This document shows positions 1 to 5,374 of a stretch of 10,487 nucleotides of DNA, piece by piece. A program made the position numbers and the translations under genes. Each line of letters starts with the position of its first letter. The stretch's first letter is position 1. The DNA comes from UBA8687 sp964564655 (GTDB taxonomy: Bacteria > Nitrospinota > Nitrospinia > Nitrospinales > VA-1): the NCBI GenBank assembly GCA_964564655.1, contig CAZMBO010000061.1:1-10487 (forward strand). Direction: 5' to 3'. The notes beneath the pieces are model-generated. The model did not search any database and was not told the DNA's origin. It saw only the letters and a program-made list of their open reading frames with translations.

Positions 1-143
1 CTACTGCCTCCAACACAACTGTGATTGCTAAGCTTAAAGGATATGAAGGAGATGCGTGCCAGGAATGTGGCAGCCTGACGTTGGTGCGAAATGGTACGTG
101 TTTAAAATGCGTGAGCTGCGGAGCGACTTCAGGTTGCTCCTGA
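1..143 (+). CDS. nrdJ: Class II (B12-dependent) ribonucleotide reductase, C-terminal fragment
   Basis: Only the last 46 codons are in the window; the gene enters from the left edge, reads in the frame starting at base 3 and stops at TGA 141-143. The visible tail has the spaced cysteine pattern CxxCG, a short TLVRNGTC segment, CxxCG, then a terminal GCS. This is the characteristic end of long-form adenosylcobalamin-dependent ribonucleotide reductases. In this family the enzyme reduces ribonucleotides to deoxyribonucleotides, and the C-terminal cysteines are thought to pass reducing equivalents to the active site. The catalytic barrel lies outside the window, so completeness cannot be judged. 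A hairpin terminator follows about 30 bases after the stop, so this is probably the last gene of its transcript. Confidence 0.9.
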   Translation, partial: TASNTTVIAKLKGYEGDACQECGSLTLVRNGTCLKCVSCGATSGCS

Positions 144-172
144 TTCAAACCCACCTAGTCTAATTTAAAGTT

Positions 173-218
173 AGCAGGAGCCCGGCCGGCGATTTCTTCG
201 CCGGCCTCTCTGCTTTCT
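173..218 (+). terminator. Rho-independent terminator after nrdJ
   Basis: A perfect 9-bp GC-rich stem (184-192 with 198-206) closes a 5-base loop. An outer helper stem pairs 173-177 with 210-214. The sequence after the hairpin is pyrimidine-rich (gctttct) rather than a pure T run, so the tail is weak but the stem is strong. It lies between nrdJ and the convergent SUMF1 gene. On the minus strand the hairpin is not followed by T residues, so it probably serves nrdJ only. Confidence 0.65.
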
Positions 219-308
219 AGGCAAAAAATCAATTCCCCACCGGTGAGTAATAACCCATAAGCCTTTTAAGATATTTTTTTAACTAAATTCACTCTATTGT
301 ATCTTGCG

Positions 309-1157
309 CTAGCTGCGGGCGCAGCGGAAGCCGAAGGTTGGATTTTTCAGTTTTGCATCGACTGAATTGCGAAAAGATATTTTTGATTGGTTTTTATCGC
401 TTGTCCAGCCACCGCCTTTGACAATATGTGAACTTTTGCTTTCTGTTTTTACCCATTCCCAAACATTACCCGACATATCCATAACTCCAAAGGGGCTTGC
501 GCCCATAGGAAAAGAAGCAACTGGTGCGGCAAACAAATGTCCGTCTTCCTTCCCAAAGGTATTGGCATTTTGAGGTAGATAATCATTTCCCCAAGGCCAA
601 GTGAAGGTTGAGCTGCCTCGGGCAGCCGCTTCCCATTCCAATTCATTTGGCAAACGTTTGCCAGCCCATTTGCAATATTTATAGGCCTGAATCCATTCGA
701 TTCCCATAGCAGGGCATTGTGGGCAGGGCTTACCGTCGGCATAAGGTTTTTCATTGTATCGGGGTTGAAATTTCTTGAAATTTGCTACTGTGGTTTCTGT
801 CCTGTCGATATAGAAAGCAGATAGCGTTACAAATTGAGAATTTTGCGCATTGGGATGTGCCTTGCGAGTTGCCATTTCTTTTTCGCCGAAAAGATATTTC
901 CCTCGATCAATTAAGATCATCAGAGTTTGGTCTTTTTCATTCAAAATAGTTGGGGCTAGAGAACTTTTACTCATAAAGGGAGAGAGGCCTTTTGGTGTGT
1001 GTGACTCTTTCTTATTTCCCCGAATGGGAACTTTGGGAGATTTTTTACTATAGGGTTCGGAATAATCGGGTTTTACGTATTTCTTTTGGTGTTTTTTTGC
1101 AGGAGCACAGGCACTTATCCAGACAAATATAAATATGAAAGCAACGATCAGTCTCAA
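309..1157 (-). CDS. SUMF1/FGE-fold lipoprotein lacking the FGE catalytic cysteines
   Basis: This 282-residue protein starts with a short hydrophobic signal sequence ending in a lipobox (I14-S-A-C17), so it is probably lipidated and anchored in the envelope. A low-complexity Lys/Pro/Ser-rich linker (about 20-75) leads to a formylglycine-generating-enzyme/sulfatase-modifying-factor fold (about 78-282). Landmarks are FYIDRTETTVANF near 115-127, YCKWAGKRLPNELEWEAAARG near 161-181, MSGNVWEWV near 228-236, KGGGW at 247-251, and the closing FGFRCARS. The stretch after GGGW contains no cysteine, whereas genuine FGEs carry the two copper-binding catalytic cysteines there. Oxidation of sulfatase cysteines is therefore unlikely, and the role is unknown. 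An unusual CPQC motif sits at 145-148. The start is TTG at 1157: its coding sequence gives the signal peptide directly, it overlaps the upstream TGA as TTGA, and AGGA lies 6 bases upstream. It is the second gene after the TPR lipoprotein. Confidence 0.85.
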   Translation of the reverse strand: MRLIVAFIFIFVWISACAPAKKHQKKYVKPDYSEPYSKKSPKVPIRGNKKESHTPKGLSPFMSKSSLAPTILNEKDQTLMILIDRGKYLFGEKEMATRKAHPNAQNSQFVTLSAFYIDRTETTVANFKKFQPRYNEKPYADGKPCPQCPAMGIEWIQAYKYCKWAGKRLPNELEWEAAARGSSTFTWPWGNDYLPQNANTFGKEDGHLFAAPVASFPMGASPFGVMDMSGNVWEWVKTESKSSHIVKGGGWTSDKNQSKISFRNSVDAKLKNPTFGFRCARS

Positions 1158-1570
1158 TGTTTTTCCTGGTTCATGAGCGAATCTATTTCCTGTTTCAAGC
1201 GACGATATTTTTTATAACTTTCCTCCGCTTCATCTTTCTTTCCCATCAATTCGTAGGTAAAACCCAAACTATACCAGGCGTTATGATGGGTGGGATCGAT
1301 TTTTAAGACCGTTTTAAATGCCCGCTCAGCTTCTTTAAATTTTTTTTGATAATTATAAATGCCTCCTAGACCATAATAACCTTCAACACTCCTTGCATCT
1401 TTTTCTATAGCCTTTAAAAAAGATTTACGGGCGGAATCATATTGCTCGTGATTTAAATGTTCTAGTCCTTCCTTAACATATTCTCCACTATTTTTTTCGC
1501 TACATTGAGTTAAAATCAGTACAAATAGCATCAATGTTAAAATTTTATGGAAGTGACGGACCAATTTCAT
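1154..1570 (-). CDS. Small TPR-repeat lipoprotein
   Basis: A 138-residue protein with an N-terminal basic-hydrophobic signal sequence and lipobox L20-T-Q-C23, followed by about three tetratricopeptide repeats. The repeats lie at about 30-63, 64-97 (YYGLGGIYNYQKKFKEAERAF, one residue over a repeat core) and 98-131 (WYSLGFTYELMGKKDEAEESY). The spacing and the G/Y/A/P positions, including the repeat-ending IDP, are typical of TPRs. TPRs are protein-docking scaffolds, so an envelope adaptor role is inferred. ATG at 1570 is chosen because it gives the basic n-region; no strong ribosome binding site precedes it, and Met14 would be an alternative. Its TGA stop overlaps the TTG start of the SUMF1 lipoprotein, so the two are probably co-translated and may work together. 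The exact function is not recognisable. Confidence 0.88.
   Translation of the reverse strand: MKLVRHFHKILTLMLFVLILTQCSEKNSGEYVKEGLEHLNHEQYDSARKSFLKAIEKDARSVEGYYGLGGIYNYQKKFKEAERAFKTVLKIDPTHHNAWYSLGFTYELMGKKDEAEESYKKYRRLKQEIDSLMNQEKH
1163..1167 (-). promoter_or_regulatory. Ribosome binding site supporting the TTG start of the SUMF1 lipoprotein
   Basis: On the minus strand AGGAA lies about 6 bases before the TTG at 1157, inside the 3' end of the TPR gene. It supports initiation at this non-ATG codon. The next in-frame methionines lie far inside the protein, after the signal peptide. Confidence 0.55.
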
Positions 1571-1623
1571 TTATCTATTAAAAGTTTATTCGGATGCTTC
1601 TCAAGTGCCGGAAACACATGAAT

Positions 1624-1652
1624 TTAATATAACATTAATGTTAACCCTTCAA
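1624..1652 (-). promoter_or_regulatory. Candidate sigma70-type promoter for the lipoprotein pair
   Basis: Read on the minus strand, TTGAAG (1647-1652) and TATTAA (1624-1629) are separated by exactly 17 bases. Each matches its consensus hexamer at 4 of 6 positions. A start near 1617 would give a leader of about 45 bases before the ATG at 1570. The spacer is almost filled by a perfect palindrome. AT-rich DNA yields such matches by chance, so this is only a candidate. Confidence 0.38.
1630..1643. promoter_or_regulatory. 14-bp perfect palindrome, candidate operator
   Basis: TAACATTAATGTTA is a perfect inverted repeat in the 104-bp region between divergently transcribed genes. It lies between the candidate -35 and -10 elements of the leftward promoter and about 30 bases before the start of the rightward gene. 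The position fits a repressor site that could act on both directions. No regulator is encoded nearby to identify the binding protein. Confidence 0.35.
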
Positions 1653-1674
1653 TATATTAAAAGCGAGATGGGTC

Positions 1675-2868
1675 ATGGCAACCTTTGATATTCTCTTGTT
1701 CCTTTTGCTGGGAGTCATTATGTTGGGAATTGCCAGCATAGCGAATTATATTATAGGAGGCTATCGTCTTTTGTCGTGGATGAAGAGGCAAAGAGACTCA
1801 TTTAGTATACGAGGTGGCACAACGACTTCTGAAAAAGAACAAAAGGCTATTCAAGAAACATTATTGGCTTGCGATCAACTGCAAAAGACAGATTTGAAGA
1901 AATGGAAATTTAAACTTGAAACCATTTCTTTAATAGAAAAAATCTCTTCTATTTACCATCCTAATTCTCCGGTCTCAATAGAACAAGCTCGGTTAGGAGA
2001 TATTCTGGAAGTATTGCAAGAGGCAAATCAAAAAATTCTACACATTATTCATTTGCCCCGAATTGATTATGTAACGCGTTTTAGGCTAATTCAGGTTTTA
2101 GAGAGTTTTATAACGTCTTCCGCTGAAAAAAATCAAGTTAAGCAAAATACTTCAGAAATAAAAAACCTCCTACTTAGACCACTATTTAGAAAGCTTCAAA
2201 TAGTGGTGGTCCGATCTCTCCTGGTGCAGTGGTTGTTGTTGGTGGGTGAAGCGTCACTTAAGGTTTACGGCGATAATTCAAAAGATGAAGATGTGGAGGC
2301 CGAAGAAATTCTTGCCGGATGGGACTGTCTGCATGATGAAGTGGAGGCACCTCTTTCTGAGAATGTGCAACAGATTACAGAGTCTATGAAAAAAGAAATT
2401 CTTTTCTCCACGGCATCAATTTCCTGGAAGAAGGCAGGGGAAAATTATTTTAGTTTGGTAGACCAAATCGCCAGACATTACCATTCTGAATCTACCTTCC
2501 CAATTTATGAAGTGCGTGTTTTTGACTTGCTTAAATCTGTTTCCGACTTTTTGGAAGGAATAGGGCGATTGACCCAGAAGCCGGTGCTGAGTAAAATTTT
2601 AAAAATTCGAATCACTCAATTAACACAAGCGAAAACAATGGCCCTTCCTCTAGGAGAGTATAGAATTTTTGATTGGATGAGCAGGTACCAGGTTGGTCGC
2701 ATTGCAAAATGGTCTCATACTTTGTATAGAACTTTACAGAAAAAGCAGCCAGGAATCCTTTTCCGCGATGTGGTGTTTGGTATTGTTAAAGAGGGGGGTA
2801 AACGCTGGTTGGTTTTATATCTCCACGGAAAAATTGCAGCCGAAGCAAATAAGCTTTATAGCCGTTGA
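1675..2868 (+). CDS. Uncharacterised membrane-anchored protein with two internal repeats
   Basis: A 397-residue protein I do not recognise. An N-terminal hydrophobic segment (about 4-29) should act as a membrane anchor, followed by a basic stretch (WMKRQR) that suggests the rest lies in the cytoplasm. The remainder looks mainly helical. It contains an internal duplication: residues 86-141 align without gaps with 261-316, with 13 identities including YH at 94-95/269-270, R106/R281, D109/D284, P128/P303 and Q140/Q315. A second block, LFR...WLxL at 170-189, matches 362-381. The two units are joined by an acidic linker (about 200-230, DEDVEAEE). No nucleotide-binding or catalytic motif is visible. 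The start at 1675 gives the anchor immediately; the upstream GAG/GGG bases are a weak ribosome binding site. It is divergent from the lipoprotein pair and convergent with the methyltransferase. Confidence 0.8.
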   Translation: MATFDILLFLLLGVIMLGIASIANYIIGGYRLLSWMKRQRDSFSIRGGTTTSEKEQKAIQETLLACDQLQKTDLKKWKFKLETISLIEKISSIYHPNSPVSIEQARLGDILEVLQEANQKILHIIHLPRIDYVTRFRLIQVLESFITSSAEKNQVKQNTSEIKNLLLRPLFRKLQIVVVRSLLVQWLLLVGEASLKVYGDNSKDEDVEAEEILAGWDCLHDEVEAPLSENVQQITESMKKEILFSTASISWKKAGENYFSLVDQIARHYHSESTFPIYEVRVFDLLKSVSDFLEGIGRLTQKPVLSKILKIRITQLTQAKTMALPLGEYRIFDWMSRYQVGRIAKWSHTLYRTLQKKQPGILFRDVVFGIVKEGGKRWLVLYLHGKIAAEANKLYSR

Positions 2869-2870
2869 CC

Positions 2871-2891
2871 GGGATTGTTAAATCCTTTTTT
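2871..2891 (+). terminator. Short hairpin terminator after the repeat protein
   Basis: GGATT (2872-2876) pairs with AATCC (2881-2885) around a GTTA loop, extendable by one G-T pair, and is followed by six T residues. It starts just after the TGA at 2866-2868 and runs into the stop codon of the convergent methyltransferase gene. The stem is short, so efficiency is uncertain. No T run follows in the minus direction. Confidence 0.5.
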
Positions 2892-3717
2892 ACTTGTGCA
2901 GTAGGTAGGAAACACGGACACCGCTTGTATAAACATCGACCCAGTGGGAGGATTTTTTCTGCTCAGGGGTTAGTAGATCGTGGTAAGTACACGGCCGGGT
3001 TTCGTAGTCAGACCAATCTAGTTTCTTATAATCTGCACCTAGGGATTGAAACCAGATTTCGAGGAGTTCTTCACTCGGTAGTGTGATAATGCCGAGGTTT
3101 TTACTTTTGTAGTCAAAAGAATGCGGCAGGGTATAGTCTTTTTTTTCGGATTGCGTCAATGCCGTAAGCAGTATCGGCAGTTTAAGAGTATCATCATTTA
3201 TATTTTTATAAACCTGGGGAGCATCTTTTCCCTGGATAGCAGCATAGCCGGCTGTAAAAGTATCGAGTATCACTGTTTCTCTTGCTGCCTTTAGCATGAG
3301 TTTGAGCAATCGATAAGGTTCGGTCGTGTAATACAACATTCCCAGACAGAGCACCGTATCAAAACTTTTCTCTTCTACGCTTTCCAAGTATTGCATGGCA
3401 TCGCAGACTTGCATGGAATAACTTTCCTTCGAAACGTTCAGCTCCTGAAATAAATTCTTTCCGAGTACAATCATTTTTTCTTCTGAATCTATTCCATGAA
3501 TAAAATCTGCACCGGATTTAAGGGCCGCATAGGCAAAGGTCCCCATATGGGATCCGACATCTAGAATTTTTTTCCCCTTGATGAACTTCTGATTTTGAGT
3601 GAGCAGTACCTCGAGTCTCGCATTCAGGCATTCCGAATGATAGGGAATCGCCCATCGACTTTTGCGGGTGTCATGAGCCAGGAAAGGAGAGTCTTCAGGA
3701 ATGAGAGGATTTTTCAT
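2890..3717 (-). CDS. Class I SAM-dependent methyltransferase, substrate unknown
   Basis: This 275-residue protein has the Rossmann-type methyltransferase core. Motif I is ILDVGSHMGT at 51-60, the acidic end of strand 2 is GIDSEE near 75-80, and an acidic CDAM follows at 105-108. The motif IV/post-IV region FDTVLCLGMLYYTTEPYRLL spans about 119-138. The N-terminal 45 residues and the region after about 155 are family-specific, probably for substrate recognition. The LGMLYY segment resembles CmoB/DUF1698-like enzymes in general form, but nothing identifies the substrate. The ATG at 3717 has no clear ribosome binding site; a TATAAT hexamer lies about 8 bases upstream of it. It follows mqnC by 51 bases on the same strand and may be co-transcribed, but a link to menaquinone synthesis is not shown. 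Confidence 0.82.
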   Translation of the reverse strand: MKNPLIPEDSPFLAHDTRKSRWAIPYHSECLNARLEVLLTQNQKFIKGKKILDVGSHMGTFAYAALKSGADFIHGIDSEEKMIVLGKNLFQELNVSKESYSMQVCDAMQYLESVEEKSFDTVLCLGMLYYTTEPYRLLKLMLKAARETVILDTFTAGYAAIQGKDAPQVYKNINDDTLKLPILLTALTQSEKKDYTLPHSFDYKSKNLGIITLPSEELLEIWFQSLGADYKKLDWSDYETRPCTYHDLLTPEQKKSSHWVDVYTSGVRVSYLLHK

Positions 3718-3768
3718 TGAAAATAATTATAGGGTGGAGCGGGTTTTTCTAAAATTTAAATTATTAAT

Positions 3769-4834
3769 CTAATCGACCGGTTGGTATTGCATATTACGGC
3801 GCTGCGGAGTGAAGCCGCCGTCGGTGATCAGCCTTTTAATTTCTTCTTCATCCAGGCAGTAGACCGTGCCCGCCGCGGCTACCACGTTTTCTTCCATCAT
3901 CGTGCTTCCCATATCATTGGCCCCATAGTAAAGAGAGACCTGACCGATTTTGGGTCCCTGTGTTACCCAGGAAGATTGCAGGTTATCGAAGTTATCGAGA
4001 AAAATTCTGCTGATGGCTAGGGTCTTCAGGTATTCGAAACCACTCACTGCTGTTTTGATTCCTGTCTGACCCTGTAACTCGGTGTTGCCGGGCTGGAATC
4101 CCCAGGTAATGAAAGCGGTGAAGCCACCGGTTTTATCCTGCAGCTGGCGCAGTCGATTTAAGTGTTCGATACGTTCCTCTAGGGTTTCAACATGCCCAAA
4201 CATCATGGTCGCGGTGGTTGGGATGTCCAATCCGTGTGCCTGTTCCATGACATCGAGCCACTCATCGCTGCTGCATTTTTTCGGACTGATGATTTGTCGT
4301 ACACGATCCACAAGAATTTCCGCTCCGCCACCGGGTATGGAATCGAGTCCTGCAGCTTTCATCCTTTTTAAAGTTTCATTCAAGGATATTTTAGAAATCC
4401 GGCTGGTATGAAGAATTTCAGAGGGGGATAGGGCGTGAAGATGAATATCGTACCTGGCTTTAATGTTTTTGAACAGGTTTTCAAAGTAATCGATTTTCAG
4501 GTTGTTGTTGTGTCCACCCTGAAGCAGTATTTGTCGTCCGCCAACGTCCAGGGTCTCCTCGATTTTTTTTCCAATGGTCTCAAAGGGAAGGACATAGGCG
4601 TCCTGATCCGGTTCCTTTCGATAAAAAGCGCAGAATGAGCAGTCGGTAACGCAGATATTGGTGTAGTTGATATTGCGGTCTACGATATAGGTTACGGTTT
4701 TATTTTCCTTGAGCTTTTTTCGAGTCAACCTCGATGCCACGTTTCCGAGCAGTAGGATATCTGTTGTGGCAAACAGCTTCACTGCTTCGGAAGGTTCGAT
4801 ACGTGCCCCTTGCAGGGCCTTTTCAAGGATCGGT
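3769..4834 (-). CDS. mqnC: Cyclic dehypoxanthinyl futalosine synthase, 5' end lost in assembly gap
   Basis: The visible 354 codons encode a radical-SAM enzyme of the futalosine menaquinone pathway, which cyclises dehypoxanthine futalosine. The 4Fe-4S-binding cysteines form CxxxCxxC (CVTDCSFC); their codons lie at 4651-4653, 4639-4641 and 4630-4632. The preceding VDRNINYTNIC and following AFYR are typical of MqnC. Other landmarks are ILLQGGHN, HALSPSEI, SIPGGGAEILVDRVR, TTATMMFGHVE, TWGFQPGNT and YYGANDMGSTMMEENV. The related enzymes MqnE and CofH share the fold, but the motif set fits MqnC best. The stop is TAG 3769-3771. The start lies in or beyond the N run; given the usual family length, probably only a handful of N-terminal residues are missing. 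A TTG beyond the gap is not a real start. Confidence 0.9.
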
Positions 4835-4934
4835 NNNNNNNNNNNNNNNNNNNNNNNNNNNNNNNNNNNNNNNNNNNNNNNNNNNNNNNNNNNNNNNNNN
4901 NNNNNNNNNNNNNNNNNNNNNNNNNNNNNNNNNN
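4835..4934. other. Assembly gap of exactly 100 N
   Basis: A run of exactly 100 undetermined bases lies between mqnC and the parvulin gene. A round 100 is the usual placeholder for a scaffold gap of unknown length, so true distance and content here are not known. The order and orientation of the flanking genes rest on scaffolding. Both flanking genes are on the same strand and both are cut by the gap. Confidence 0.97.
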
Positions 4935-5296
4935 GCGCCAAAACCCGTTACTGTCAGACCATCGATTCCCATATCTGTCATTTTTTCTTCCTCGGTGACA
5001 AGGAAAATATGGTATCCGAACTTACTTTTTATCGGGCCTTGAACTTCTCCCACGGGTGCTTTCATGGCCGCTTTTTCAAGCTCAGGTGCAGCAGTATTGA
5101 ATTCGAGTAGGCCTAAATCTCCGCCCTTGTTTCGGGTTCCGCAGGCACTGTATTTTTTTGCCATCTTCGCAAACATTTTATAAAGCATATCCTTGTTGTC
5201 TTTATATTCATCGTCCGTTAGATGATCTAGCAAAACATTTGCGAGTTCTTCAGTAGATAAAACGATGTGACTGACTCGAATAGATCTTATTGACAT
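4935..5296 (-). CDS. Parvulin-type peptidyl-prolyl cis-trans isomerase, 3' end lost in gap
   Basis: 120 residues are visible before the gap. The parvulin fold is clear: VSHIVL at 8-13 (histidine of the active-site pair), a helical region at about 16-48, ACGTRNKGGDLG at 51-62 and SKFGYHIFLV at 91-100. Cys52 corresponds to the active-site cysteine of Pin1-like parvulins, and His10 and His96 to the conserved histidines. There is no signal peptide, so this is probably a small cytoplasmic isomerase that assists folding, unlike the periplasmic SurA/PrsA types. The domain is nearly complete by residue 104; about 16 further residues (KMTDMGIDGLTVTGFG) continue into the gap, so a C-terminal extension of unknown length exists. 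ATG 5296 is preceded by GAGGAT at a 6-base spacing. It lies 78 bases after cobA-hemD. Confidence 0.85.
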
Positions 5297-5302
5297 ATTG
5301 TC

Positions 5303-5308
5303 ATCCTC
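5303..5308 (-). promoter_or_regulatory. Strong ribosome binding site of the parvulin gene
   Basis: On the minus strand GAGGAT lies 6 bases before the ATG at 5294-5296. It is among the clearest Shine-Dalgarno sequences in the window and fixes the start codon. Confidence 0.65.
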
Positions 5309-5329
5309 GTCCTGATGGTGTGGAATGAT

Positions 5330-5346
5330 TTTATACCCAAATTATA
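5330..5346 (-). promoter_or_regulatory. Candidate -10 elements upstream of the parvulin gene
   Basis: On the minus strand TATAAT (5341-5346) and TATAAA (5330-5335) lie in the 78-base space between cobA-hemD and the parvulin gene. Neither has a convincing -35 hexamer at 16-18 bases. They may give the parvulin-mqnC part of the cluster its own promoter, but the evidence is only the -10-like words. Confidence 0.28.
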
Positions 5347-5374
5347 CGGGAACTGACGATGAAAAAGAAGAAAA

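Noticed and set aside
219..308. Possible terminator for the SUMF1 gene on the minus strand
   Set aside because: There is a T run (read on the minus strand) near 225-230, but the only symmetric element before it (CACCGGTG) has no room for a loop.
2865..3086. 73-codon open frame on the + strand overlapping the methyltransferase
   Set aside because: It is antisense to a gene with clear methyltransferase motifs, has no family resemblance and lies past a candidate terminator.
3753..3762. 10-bp AT palindrome AATTTAAATT between mqnC and the methyltransferase
   Set aside because: Pure A/T symmetry of this size is expected by chance in this AT-rich spacer, and it has no terminator or promoter context.
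4709..5110. Plus-strand frames that read through the N run
   Set aside because: They exist only because N codons do not produce stops, and they are antisense to mqnC and the parvulin gene.
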